A stretch of 64,000 nt of DNA from Anisakis pegreffii. Taxonomy: Eukaryota; Nematoda; Chromadorea; Rhabditida; Anisakidae. This document shows, piece by piece, positions 35,082 through 47,238 of this stretch. The position numbers were made by a program, and so were the translations under genes. A model generated the notes under the pieces. That model was not told the origin of the DNA. It worked only from the letters and a program-made list of their open reading frames with translations, and made no database searches. Position 1 is the stretch's first letter. Each line of letters starts with the position of its first letter. Where the stretch lies: contig JAPYMA010000925.1 of NCBI GenBank assembly GCA_035041965.1, forward strand, positions 39,626 through 103,625, given 5' to 3'.

Positions 35082-35475
35082 TTTATTCAATTAATTTTAC
35101 ATACTGATGAATTGCCCACACAGCATTCCAGCCATATTTTCTTCAGGCTTTCATTCCAAGTGTTGCAGTTGACTGCGATACATTTTTCAAAATTTCAACA
35201 AGATGTTTCGCTTTCACGTTAAACTCCTCATACGTACTCGACTTTTTTCGCTGAAATCCTAGAGGTATAATGCGCGCTTATAGGACTCACTTGTCAACAA
35301 TCCTTCGAGAGATCGATTCGTTTAAACTGCTTCTACTGTCGTTGACAGCCAACATGAACGTCCTAAAATTCAAATTCAGAATGTACGATTCAATGAAGTT
35401 CTCATCGTCACTCATAATACTAACTCGAGCTTTCCAGGTTAGTCTTGACTTTTCAGATTCGTGCGCTCTTCTCAA
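35082..35475 (-). CDS. Possible 3' exons of an unknown minus-strand gene
   Basis: A phase-0 exon 35143-35250 (acceptor GGATTTCAG) reads STYEEFNVKAKHLVEILKNV and ends at TGA 35143; AATAAA on the minus strand (35082-35087) follows 56 nt later. Another open stretch at 35291-35475 (SIMSDDENFIESYILNLNF ... RRIVD) ends at a good donor (GACAA/GTGAGT) but in a phase that does not join the first exon directly. A phase-2 acceptor CCTCTAG would give a short alternative end. The plus strand is also open here (acceptor TTTCTTCAG at 35146). Low confidence. Confidence 0.3.
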
Positions 35476-36101
35476 TAATCATTTCAGGTCTTGGAGTGAG
35501 CTTGAATTTGATTCAAATGAATGTCTTCGATACTAGCTGTCACGATTAATAACAACAAGCCGTTCGACAATGACTCTTAGTGCTTTCGATAAGAAACAAA
35601 ATTAGCGGATATAAATTGCTCGCTATAATAATCCTGACCGAATGAATGGTATTAATCGCAAACGGATAAATGAATTACATACTCACATACACTTCTTTCC
35701 ACATTCAATAATTTCCCTCCATAAATAATAAATAAGTCTGTTGCCATATATAATATTTGTATTCCATCCAATTAACGAATAACCTGAATGGATGCTTTCG
35801 TCACAAATTCTCATTTTTATCGTCACCAAGCGAACTACGATAGCCGCGAGCAAGCGATATCTTAACCAAACATCGTGTCAACAAATCAATGGACTGCTGA
35901 CTAAAGTGCGATCTCATCGTTTTACTTGCATAGTCAAAATCTTTAAGATAACATATTGAACATTGTTTATTTCATCTTTACGCCGCCGTTCCATTTCACA
36001 TTTTCTGTATCGTTTGTGATAAACTGTTCCGTGTTCGTTTATGAATTCCGATTCAGCCACTAGCACATTATTCATTCATATTTCTTTTTTGACATTCTCA
36101 G

Positions 36102-36242
36102 TTTTATGATGTCGGATTGCCACTGTTTGACGACGCCAACAAAAAGCAACTTTTGTTTTACGGGCTCGAAACTGGCACGAAACGTTTTCGGCTGGTTTTT
36201 AAACGGTCACTCATAGCCAAGTTAATCAACATCACGATTTGA
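36102..36242 (+). CDS. Possible exon, unknown protein (FYDVGLPLF motif)
   Basis: After acceptor CATTCTCAG a frame of 46 codons runs to TGA: FYDVGLPLFDDANKKQLLF then YGLETGTKRFRLVF. It is richer in GC than its surroundings and resembles the YDIGIPLIF stretch at 34.3 kb. No start or upstream partner is established. Confidence 0.25.
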   Translation, partial: FYDVGLPLFDDANKKQLLFYGLETGTKRFRLVFKRSLIAKLINITI

Positions 36243-36691
36243 CATGCTCTAGAAGAGAACTAATGAAATCGAAATTTGCAAAGATGGAAGTGAAATAATC
36301 ATTTCTTTATCACCTAAATGTAAGCGTATCACTTGATCATTTGCATCACTTTAAACAAACATTTGCAAGTGCGAGGGAGTGCGGAAAAACGTATTGAATT
36401 CTATGAAAATTTTACTTTAAGAAGACAGTTGAACTCTTTTGAGAAATCGAATGAAATTCGTTTGGTTCATTGCTGTTCAGTTTGTGAGCATTCATCAATT
36501 TTGTTGTGGAAGTTTGTTCAAATCAAATTTCTTCACTTCAGGAAAACGCCGAAATGCAAATACACAACGTACAGATGCAAATTGGCATATGAACGTTGAG
36601 CAATAGGCACTCATAATTTTATCAATATTTTTTATGAATAAAACTTATAATCATAATTTATAATCATAGTTATAAATAATATAATCATAAT

Positions 36692-36692
36692 T

Positions 36693-36735
<43 letters not shown>

Positions 36736-36742
36736 TTATATG
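36692..36742. repeat. (TA)n microsatellite flanked by a duplicated block
   Basis: A TATATA run is bracketed by copies of ATAATCATAATTTAT and of TTATCAATATTT(A/T)TTATGAATAAAA (36617 and 36757 regions), so the array sits inside a small direct duplication. Confidence 0.75.
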
Positions 36743-38289
36743 TATAATCATAATTTATCAATATTTATTATGAATAAAAGCCTCTCTAATTACTGTAATT
36801 GTCTCTGAATGTTCCGTTTTGTTTTTTTTTCGTTCATCCAACAATGGAATTAGCAGCATCATTCATACCTGATACCAATATGAAACAAAACAACTCCATT
36901 CCTTCCTCTGATGACCACCAAAAAATTACATTTCCCTATCGCTGTATGCTTCCACATCGGACTAACGAGCAAGGTAGCTCTTTTCGAATCAACTAATTCG
37001 TTTCGTAATCGTCGAGAAGAGACAGTAAATAAATTCCAAAAAAAATTGATGATTGCAAGCTTATTCATTGAATATTAATTCGCTGATCAGTATCTCGTCG
37101 CTGGTATTACCTATTGATATGACGGTAAATTCAGAAATTTTACACCTCAATAATAGAGATTTTTCAACATTCTATTTGATCATAATCTTATTTGATTTTT
37201 GTGCATCAGGCATTGATGAGAAGAGCGAAAGATATCATCGAGTTCTGCATTGATGTGATATTCCCTAATAGGTTACTTGCTTCTTTGATTGTATTTCAAG
37301 CCACACATATCTCCTCACTGACTATTGTAAATGACGTGAGTAAAGAATAATTATTTCAGTATGTTGGTTCCTCCTCTAATATAATATTGAGGAAATGATG
37401 AATTTTTATTTAGTAACTTATGAAAAAGCATTTCAGATTGATTTTTTAGAGTAGAATTGAGTCAATCGATGCTGACTAACAGTTCTCATGTTTGATTGAG
37501 CAGACAAACCAAAAAAATCAAAGCACAATTCAAAAACGTTCCTCAAGAATATGATATCCATCTATCACGTAACGGTGTACTCAATGAAATTATTCTTGTA
37601 ATACTAATGATGTCAATAGTAAAATTAATTTTCATCCTCGAGCAATATATGCAATTTAAATTATAATCATCGGCTACTACTAAACAGCTAAACTAACAAC
37701 CAACCGATCGTTTTGAGATGAACACACCCCAGTCCTGTGTGATACATTCACCGCTATCCTTTCCAATTTTTGTTGACGTTCCAAGTTATGCATCGAACTC
37801 AACCCACTTTGATGTTTTTTCAGATGTTATTCCTTCAAGTCTATCGATCGAATCTACATCAGCTGAACAATGAATTCTTTGCCGGTTGGTTTGAAGTGAA
37901 TGAATGCGCTGCTGAAGTTCATTCCATTTTCTTCACGCACTTCCTTTTTCCTGTCTTATCATCTCTTCAATAACTTTTCTTCTTTCTACGAAAAAATCTC
38001 TGTGAATTAACGATAACACAATATTTCTAATTCCATATTGAAGGCGATATCTTCTTTCATCAGTAAATCGATTATTCTTTCTAATTTATTCGACCCTTCC
38101 CATTACTATCAATTGTAATCTGTCCTCTTCAGCACATTCATTATCTTCTTTTCATAACTGAAGGCGAGCAGCTTTACCCAAACTAAATCTGTAGCATCCG
38201 TCTGCACATCATACAAGTCATGATGCTTAGGCCTGTAAACAGGTACACGCAAAGATTGACATGAGCACAGTTTCTTCTCCCTCTCACCA

Positions 38290-38490
38290 TCGTGCTATGC
38301 GGGCGGAGACCTCCGCTGGGACAGAGTTCTCAAGCAAATTTTTGGACCAAGATCGCCCGCCGTGAGCGGAATCCCTCGATTCTGCCAAACCTGGTTGTCC
38401 AAAACAGACCGGAGGCCAAATTTTGTGAGAATGAATCGTACAATGGGAAATTTTTAATTGTATACACATCTATGCATACTATATGCGCGT
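38290..38490. other. GC-richer open stretch, unknown
   Basis: Around 38290-38430 GC content rises clearly above the background and several frames stay open on both strands (plus: IARRERNPSILPNLVVQNRP). No family, start or splice structure could be fixed. It could be a decayed element or a lone exon. Confidence 0.25.
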
Positions 38491-38816
38491 AAGTTTGTGC
38501 AAGAGCACAATTATTATTTTGTTTATTTGAATGGATGCCATTCGAATAACAATTATTTATTTCAGCAGGCACGCATTCATCTCTAAATGATTCTCGTATT
38601 CTTGAGTAGCCGTTTCAAAAATCTAATTGCTCTTTGATTTTTATTTATTTCACTTCTAACTTTTGCCATCTCATCTCTGCTCACATTTCATTCATTCAGT
38701 ACAAGAAAGCATATTTTTGCTGCATTCATTTAATTGTCCACATCAGTAATGAGATCAAATAACTACTACTAATTCAAAAATTAAGCTGGCTAAATATGAA
38801 ATATTTCAGTTTGATG

Positions 38817-38835
38817 CTATTATTATTATTATTAC

Positions 38836-38866
<31 letters not shown>

Positions 38867-38900
38867 GTTATTAGTAGTAGTAGTAGTAGTAGTATTCATA

Positions 38901-38943
<43 letters not shown>

Positions 38944-39108
38944 TAATAATAATAGTAATAATAATATTTTAATATTTTTGTTATTATTATTCATAACAAT
39001 AATAATAATATTAATATTTCAATAATAATAATAATGTTTTAATAATAATATTTTAACAATAATAATAAAAATAATATTTTAACATAATAATAATATTTTT
39101 ATCATTCA
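38817..39108. repeat. Long (ATT)n-(AAT)n array with inverted halves
   Basis: The left half is ATT/TTA units, then TTAGTAG/TAGTAG, and the right half is AAT/ATA units interrupted by TTTTAATATTTT islands. The two halves are complementary, so the array could fold into a long AT hairpin. Confidence 0.9.
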
Positions 39109-39163
39109 CTTATTTTGAACGCTTGAAATTCTTCGCAGACTTTTACTTTTTTCCTATCAAACG

Positions 39164-39388
39164 TCGAAAGCCGCAGAGCTTCCATCAGATGTGATTCGTA
39201 CTGCGCATATTACTTTTGGTAGCGCCACTGCCAGTTCAGCCAACTTATTCTTCAGCAGCCACCAAATTATTCATCCGTTACGGCTTTCGACTGGCATTTA
39301 TGACTACCCGCTTCTAATCGCTTGTGGCTTCGTTGAAAGCCTCAAATGGAACAAGAAATTTCTACATCAAGTTCAAGTCATTGAATGA
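39164..39388 (+). other. Isolated open frame, 66-74 codons, unknown
   Basis: The frame (SKAAELPSDVIRTAHITFGS ... HPLRLSTGIYDYPLLIACGF) ends at TGA 39386-39388. It is noticeably richer in GC than the flanks and follows a T-rich stretch that could be an acceptor region, though no clear AG site precedes it. No family is recognised. Confidence 0.25.
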
Positions 39389-40775
39389 TTTTCATCTATT
39401 TCAATAGATCATAGACCGTCGGTGAATTCACCCGTCAAAACGTTTGATCTACACTCTAATCAAAATCAGTCAAAATCTGATTTTTTTCCACTGTTTTTTT
39501 TAAAATTAGCATTAACGAACGAATGAAAATAAACAATTCGATCAACTAAGAAAATCTCGTAAATTTATCTGTTTAATGGATAATATCACGAAGCGATCAA
39601 CGAAAGCAATTCTCGTTAGAATGACCGTGTTTGCTGATGTTTCGTTAGAACTTGTCGCAATAGATTTTTTCATTGTTGGCCTAATATTGAAGTCGAACTA
39701 TATATGTGCCCAGCGTTATCACACCATCATTACTTGTTAGTGGTTCTTAAAATAGCAATGAGTGATTTTCGCAAGGATTCGTTTAATTATTTGGCCAATC
39801 ATTCAATTCTTATCGCAATCACATTCGAAATTCCCTTAAATTTTTTCATATTCTTTCATGAGCAATGATAATTGTTTTCAATTCTGTGAACACTGCTACC
39901 ACCGCCTTTATTTGAATTGTTCACGCAAACTATATGGAAGTTCAAGCCAGTACGTTTAATTTTCGTTCACCTCTTCAATTCACAAAAACAACTGGTCTTA
40001 TTATTGAAATCGTTGCAAGTGATTTCTTATGCCTGTAGACATTTGTTTTGTTTCGTATATTTACAGATTATGACTAATATTCTGTGGATTGTATGAAGTT
40101 GATAATACTGATGAGCAACGTTCGTACTGTTATGATTTTATGCAAAGGATTCGAAGTGATCGCATTCATTGATGCTCTATGAAACATCTGATTTATGTTC
40201 TCATCGTTCAAGATGTCAAATTATCATATGATCATTGTTGATGTTAAGCCACCTGCTTACTGAGCAATCATAAACAAAAACAATTTTATTTGTATCGAGA
40301 TAAATTAATGTGTCTATGTGCTGAATAGATTTTAATGATCAATGAAGCACAGCTTTATGGATAGCGCATAAAATCCACGTTCATTTCATCTGCTCCCATT
40401 CGAACCTAGGCTCACTCTTAGCGTTATATTGACGAGAGTAAAACTCTGATTTTAATTATTATTTTGTCACAATAATGAATGCTTTTTATGCGCGACGTTC
40501 CAAAGATGCCACAAAAATTGTGTCGCCAAAAAACTCAATTTGTCTGTTTTCAAGGGAGAAAGAGAGTGTGAAAAAAATTCGTGAAGAAGAATTTCCTATA
40601 GAATAATAGGAATCTCTGTGAGTAACAACAACAACAACAACAACGGTTCTGTTCACTGATTGCTTGCGATCGTTCTGTGTCGTTTCTTGACCGCAGTAGC
40701 ATTTGACTCCTCAACAGCAAAGCGAAAACGTCCAATTGGTTCAGAATCAGAATTAGAATCAATTCTGCTGCAAAA
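39389..40775. other. Intergenic upstream of the GPCR
   Basis: Nothing gene-like is seen. A short CAA/AAC run (about 40624-40644) precedes the GPCR start. Confidence 0.45.
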
Positions 40776-42710
40776 ATGCTCAGCAATGGCGGTGATGACA
40801 TGTTCGCTAATGAAACAATGCAAACAATCGAACAGATGGATCTAACACATAGTGTATCCGAGAAAGTTGAAATGATTTACCAGATTATTTTCTTCATCGT
40901 TGGTACACCACTTAATATCGTCGCACTCATTCAATCCACAAGGTTTTTTTTCTCTCATTTCAGTTTTGTATTTTCTATGTTTCTTCTACCCCTCCAGGCT
41001 ATCACTATCACCATTGTCATCAACGACACCCTTCATCAAAATAACTACCAGAAAAGGCATGTCGAACAGACAATATTTCCGCCCCAAATTTACATCTATC
41101 ATTCACCTCATCCACTCACTGATCCCACTATTCATCCATGAAACTGGCTGTTGAATAAAGTGATGCAAAATTTTCGAATACTAAGGCTATGTCGTCGTTC
41201 GAGAGATGGTGCTGAACGACTCGTAAAAATGAGTCAACAATTACTGATTGCACATTTGCTCGTCTTATGTATTTATTGTGTTTGGCGAACGCATTGGTTT
41301 TTGAATATTGTTTGGACTCAAGGTGATATTTTATGTAAGATTTATTCGGTTGTTAGTGCATTGCCATTTCATTTATGGTCGAATATGGTGGCTGCTATTG
41401 GTGTGGATATGCTATGCTGCATAACGTTAGTTCATCAAAGAATTATAACTTTTACGCACTTTGCATTGTGTTCCACTCTGCCATGCATAACAAACCATTG
41501 TGTCATTACCGAAAAACCACTAGCCTTTTCATTGTTCATTGCGATTTTGCGTTCGCATAAATGCTCACTTGCAGTTCTCCGTTGAGCAGTTATCGTACGA
41601 GCTCAACGCGTGTCACATGGCTAATCGCAATTTCATGGCTTGCTGCGCTGCTTTGCTCCATTCCAATGGCCATTTTCAGAGGTATGCTAGTTTGCAGTCT
41701 TCTTCAACGTATTCCTTTTGAATTTCACTTTGCTAGCAACCATTTCTTCACTGTTCTCCTTTCCAAGATAGCGATCGTAGATGTTAACGTTTCGAATGCA
41801 ATCAGCATCGTTTGATGAAACTGTTCCACAATCTATTTGTTCAGGTTCCATTCGAATTCCTGGTTCTAACTTCGAACAATGTTATCCAGTGATTGATCGC
41901 TACAGTGAGAAGGTGACTATTTCACTTGATTTGGAATTTTATTTACGCTAATTATATTATCGATACTCTTTAAAAACTATTATCCACTTGTGCAGAATGC
42001 TTCCTGATTAACTGTTGAGTGGTATCAGAGCAGAAAGGATAATAATTGACAGAATAATATCTTTTATTCTAGGTACTGTTCTTGTTTAATGTTTTCCATG
42101 TGATCACGACGTTCTATGTACCGCTCACAATTGTTATCGTATGCTACACTCTAATCGGGTTCTCACTTCGTCGTCAAATGAGCATTCAAAGAAGTGTTCA
42201 TGATGAAAAGAGACATGCTTTAATGTGTGCAACACGAATGCGTTTTGTACGAGCATCGGTTGCTATCATTGCTACCTTCTTACTTACCTGGATGCCATAT
42301 CAGGTTCGTACATTTTATAATTTCGGCTGACATTAATCATAATAAGATCAATTACAGATACTCGCACTGCTGCGTGTTCTATGTGCACATGGTTCTAAAT
42401 GTGAACAAATTGCGTCCAAGCTGAACTGGCTTCAAGCTGTTATCATTGCCAGGTAAAGATGTTGTTATTGCTATTGAAAGTAGCGAATGATAAACATATG
42501 ATAATTTTCAGCACATGCATCAATCCATTCATTTATAAATTCGGTAAATGGCGATCGCATAAAGATTCAGTCAGATATTGCAGCACTTCAGAACGTGCTG
42601 TCGTCATTAGTGCGTCTAGAAAACGACTTCGGACCGAAGTGAATTCATCCGCCTCTATACCGCTTCTAATCGTTGACAATACTTCATCTCGAATCACTAA
42701 ACCATCCTAG
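40776..42710 (+). CDS. Class A peptide GPCR, GnRH/AKH-receptor-related type
   Basis: Seven exons, 368 aa: 40776-40942, 41186-41425, 41575-41681, 41845-41912, 42073-42303, 42358-42452, 42512-42710; all phases join. The N-terminus carries NET (glycosylation), then TM1 (IIFFIVGTPLNIVALIQ). TM2 is QQLLIAHLLVLCIYC, followed by WTQGDILCK with the TM3 Cys; its partner Cys in loop 2 is in FEQCYP. TM5 is in exon 5, TM6 has FLLTWMPYQ and TM7 STCINPFIY (the NPxxY site). The TWMPYQ-LALLR ... LNWLQAVIIASTCINP block most resembles nematode GnRH-receptor-related receptors. Oddities: TM2 has His where class A has Asp (IAHLLV), and the DRY site reads D-M-L, so the Arg is absent. The exon 2 acceptor (ATACTAAG) is weak. 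Ligand unknown. Confidence 0.9.
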
Positions 42711-43460
42711 CTATTCGAGCACTCTCCATTGGTATTACTGTTCGATCACTGTTGACATCATTGCTATCACTAGAATTAATGCTGTCCATGTGATCATTAT
42801 TGTTATTTTTATCATTGTAGTGATCTGTATTAGCAATGTCGCTGCGTACACGATTTATATAAATTTGAGTTGTTGCATTTGTCACAATAACAATTATTCA
42901 AACGGGTTTTTGTTTTTCATTTACTTTATTTGTAAATTATGCGCTCACGTTTATGCCTGATCATCGTTTCAGTGTTTTGATGCTTCAATGAGATTAGTAA
43001 TTCGGCTCATTGCTTCAGTGAAAAATTGATCTTGTTTGGTCGAGTGATATGACGAAAAATAAGTGGAAAATAAATTGAAGATAAGCAAAATTTATGATTT
43101 CCCCAGAGAAATTGGTCATAATTAATCAAGTAAAATTCCTGTGCTGCATCTACACTGCCTCAAATTTGGGTATTCATTCACCTTTTGTTCTGATCGTTCG
43201 AATAAAACTTTTCTGATTATCCACACATTTTCATCAACACTATATCATGAGGTCGTATGACCTAAATGGCTCGCTACTGATTGCATGGAAGATAACTCCA
43301 CCAGCATGATTTTACACGCTTCTTCGTTGCTCTTTTCTGGTTTAGTCCGAAAGAGTGGCCGTTTAGTTTCATCATACGGAAATGGAACTCAACCTCAACC
43401 TTCTGAAAATCACATAATCGCCTCGAACACAGCATAATTCAAGATTCCCACCACTGATCT
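42711..43460. other. Intergenic; 3' flank of the GPCR
   Basis: No gene is seen. An AATAAA at 43201 and an AAATAAATT near 43067 could be poly(A) signals. Confidence 0.4.
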
Positions 43461-43468
43461 CTTCAGAC

Positions 43469-44460
43469 TAGGGTTTGCACAGGATTCCGGGATTACAGTT
43501 CTGATCCCGATCCCGGGATTTAAGTTTTAGAAAATCCTGGGATTTTGGGATTTGATAAAACAGGTCAATTTGTGTGAATTTTGATAGTATGCCTATCTTG
43601 AAGGAAGCCTTAATCATTCCCATCTAATTTATACGCAGTTATCTTTGCTGTTTGATGTTCAGCTAAGGAAATAGACGCAATTCGGACGATTGACATGATC
43701 AACGACAGCTCGATGAACTTTTACGTAACATTTCATTGAATAAACAATATCACGTTCATTTATATCACGTTCATCTGAATGCATTTCTATGTAGTAGACT
43801 AACAGAGATAATCACATTTTCTAATAAAAACCAAGAGCAACAAAGTTCAATGAAATTTTTAGTCGTTTCTTCCCACAAGATTTGTTCGGCTTCAATATTC
43901 CCTCTGTTAATTCAACTGCATGTTCCAAAGACCGCAAGTCTTTTTACTTCGTATCGAAATGTACATAATTTCTCACTGAGTTCACTCATAGTGAAAGTTC
44001 ATTGCCGAAGTGAGCAAAGTTGTTCCATTTAAAAGGATCTTATGCCTGAATATCAAGTACATTTGCATGATTTTTGATCGAAATTATCAAATATTTAAGT
44101 GCTCGATGGTTCGATGAAAATCCATTGCGGATATCTTTTTTACCTTTTTAGATGAACCTCGAACTTTTAATTATTTCAAAATTCAAATGATATAATTCTT
44201 ACGGTGCATTTCTTCCGTTAAAGAATCGAAATTTACGAAACGGCAGAATTCAGCTGACGTTAATACTGAGAGAAAATGGTTTTGAAGCATTGCAAATAAG
44301 TGTTTGAGAATCAAGAATTTCGTATTCACATACAAGTGTACTCTTATTAGCTTACACCCGAGATGACAAGATGCCTTAGCATAGAAAATGCAGTATGCCC
44401 TTGCGGCATGATCATTGGCATCATTTTATGAAATACTAATTTGAATTTGAATACTTACTA
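43469..44460. mobile_element. hAT-type non-autonomous element, copy B (inverted, one end deleted)
   Basis: This is the inverted relative of the element at 15770-16947. It starts TAGGGTTTGCAC with the same CCCGGGAT palindromic blocks and carries the same internal sequence, including a 98-codon open frame (43736-44032) that differs at only a few residues. Perfect 8-bp repeats CTTCAGAC flank it (43461-43468 and 44461-44468). About 170 bp of the far end, including most of that terminal repeat, are missing; only a final CTA remains before the duplication. Confidence 0.85.
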
Positions 44461-44953
44461 CTTCAGACTAGCTGCACGCTCAGTTTTGATCATTGATTCA
44501 ACAACGCATCTTTGACGATGTCGTACAGATGGCTCTCAGCTATCAAAAAAAAAGTACATGTTTCTAACGAAAAATTCATAGAATTTTAAAGTTGTAGTAT
44601 GCGACTTAAGTAAAATCTTTCGTGGTTCGTTCCTGGAAAGATAAACTAATGACGATGAACTTCTTCATTGCGAACCCAAACCACTTGCACCGGTCGATAG
44701 CTTGGCTTTTTCTGAAGACGTTTCATCATTTAGTAGATCTCACTTCAGACGTTTTCTTGTACTTAGAGGGGCTCTTTCTAATCGCGATTTTGTTTCATTT
44801 CCAAGTGTTCTGTTAACTGTTTCGTAACATTTGCTGTCAATTTAAGGACATCACTTTCGTTTCTATTCGTTATTAAACCAGTTTCTGAACTTTCGCACAG
44901 TTTTGTTTTCGGATTTTCAGTTCTGGTGATATATTATTAACAAACGTGGAAAA
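44461..44953. other. Upstream region of the SR-protein gene
   Basis: No coding sequence is recognised between the hAT-type element and the rsp-6-like start codon; its promoter and any trans-splice acceptor should lie here (TTTTCAG occurs at about 44914-44920). Confidence 0.4.
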
Positions 44954-46885
44954 ATGTCTCGTCGTGGTGATCCGCTTGATTGCAAAGTTTACGTTGGTGG
45001 ACTACCACAGGATGCTACTTCACAAGAGGTATAAATAGTGTTCCATTTCATTTCTGGAAACACTTGAAACCGTTATGTGATGATGGTTCATCGACATTGT
45101 GTTTGTTTCTTAAGGTGGCTTTTGTAATTTCAAAAAGTTCCAGGTGGAGGATGCGTTCAATCGCTTCGGCCGTATTCGAAAAGTTTGGGTGGCAAGACGT
45201 CCACCAGGATTTGCGTTCGTCGAATTTGAAGACAGTCGTGATGCTGAGGATTCTGTGAGAGCACTTGATGGAACGTGAGTTTCACTCTCATTTTGTTTGT
45301 ATCACCTCAGTGTATGCCAAGTGTTGAAAAGCTATTCATCATAGTTCCATATGAAATCACTCAGAAATGAACTTCTGTCCCTGCGTGCCTCTATCCTATC
45401 TCGCTTATTAATTCATTCGATTTAAACACAGGCGTATTTGCGGTGCGCGTGCTCGTGTTGAGCTCTCACACGGACGCAGACGGAATCCTGGAGGTTATGG
45501 CGGCCGTGGAGGCTACGGAGGAGGGGGAGGAGGAGGAGGAGGAGCGCCACGCCGTCGTTCAAGGTTTGTCGTTCGATGCTCATCGCAACATCATCGATTG
45601 ATTATCTTTGATGAGCACGTAAATTTAATTTTACCTCCCATCCTGATCGATTTCATCAAAAAAAAATTGTGCAAGAACCATTATATTTCCCAGCTAACTG
45701 TTGAATGGAGTTAGACTTGCAAGAGCTTGTAAGAGTTATTGAGTGTTCAGTTTAACAGTTTCTTACTGCTTTTATGCTAATATGATCTTGATGAGATAGA
45801 TAGAGGTAGAAAAAATGGTTGTTCAGGAATCCGACGTTTCAAGAAAGCAGAACATCAGGCACTGAAAAATCGACGTTTGTTTTTAAAATTGTTGGTCTTT
45901 TGTGAAGCGATTTTAGAAATTAATTGGTTGTGTTTTCGTGATTATTGAAAAATTCGATGAGGAAGCATGTGAAAGAAAATGAGAATGAAACGATACAAGA
46001 ACTTTCCTGGAATCTTATTAATTTTAGCAGATCCCAACGTCTTCACGACATCTCTACTTCTCCATCACCAACACCGCAACTGCTATCACCATCATCACTA
46101 CTTCTTTCATCATACGTCTTTCATCCTCCCTGAACTCACACACAAACAAACCAGAACACTCAAAATATTATCATCTTTACGCGTACGGCATCTGCAAATT
46201 CGTTGAAATGAAGTCATTTACTGCAATCTGCTACCAGTGCTGATCACCACATCAGCTGCTACCAAATTACTGCGCTACGCTACGCTACTTCTGCTTGTCA
46301 TAGCACACATCTTTAAAGAACCATCCTTAGACATCCATCTTCTTGAACTGAACTGCCACCTCTTCACATACACAAACACCATAAAAGCAATCAGCCATCC
46401 TGCTGGTAAGAGATTCATCAACGACGATTTCGATTCGTTCGATGAATCTTCTCATATTACACTATAACAGCAACAACATTTTATCGTTCGTAAGATTGAA
46501 GAATCTCCCTATAAAGCTCTATTAGGTGTTTGCTCATGTTAAGTTTTGTTAAATGAAGAACTTTTTTTGAACGGTGATTTTTTTTGTTTGTTTACTGACG
46601 GTAATATTCGTTTCTGTTTGTAGTCTTTTAAATGAATAGATGTCAAAATATTCACAGGTATTTTATTATGTTTAGGATCTATCATCCATCAGGATGATTT
46701 GCTTTGTGGATAGCGTGAGTTTGATTACAATATTCGGTGATACCCGTTAACCTTGAAATATTCTCAGTTCTAGATCACCTTATCGTGCTCGTAGTCGTAG
46801 TCGTTCAAGAACACCACCAGCACGCAGATCGTCACCCAGATATGAAGCGGATCGCCGAGGTTACAGTCGTTCGCTGAGTCGGTAA
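44954..46885 (+). CDS. rsp-6: SR-family splicing factor, SRSF3/RSP-6 type
   Basis: Nuclear RNA-binding splicing regulator, 151 aa, exons 44954-45028, 45144-45274, 45432-45563 and 46768-46885. The single RRM spans about aa 10-82, with RNP2 KVYVGG at 11-16 and RNP1 PGFAFVEF at 46-53; [19 protein letters not shown] is the hallmark of the SRSF3/SRSF7 branch. There is no CCHC zinc knuckle, so it is SRSF3-like. A glycine-rich linker ([11 protein letters not shown] then poly-Gly) leads to an Arg/Ser tail ([17 protein letters not shown]). Intron 3 is 1.2 kb, much longer than the others, and could hide a regulated exon as in many SR genes (inference). The stop codon overlaps a possible last donor (CG/GTAATC); splicing to CTCAG/TTAACG at 47096 would also give Arg-stop. 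Confidence 0.95.
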
Positions 46886-47238
46886 TCTATTCATGTTTGT
46901 TGCTCTGACTACTTCGAGTGGAATGAAATTACTAAATTCATCTGAATTAAGTCCTCACTTATAAGTGTTACCTTTGCTTGAATAGATAATGGGAATTTTG
47001 GATGAATGTAATCAAAAGTTTGGTTATTGATTCCGTGCTGTGGTGTTCAATTCGAATATGCAATTAATTTGATTGCTCACTTTTTGTGTTCTCAGTTAAC
47101 GCTGGAACTGAATGAACAAATGAGAAACGTTATCGTGAAGAAATAAGATGAATGGATGGATTGCTTGACGACGTTGGCGTTATACGTATTACTCCCCTTC
47201 AGCGTCAACATTCGCTTAATATTTATGCATCCGTCCCA

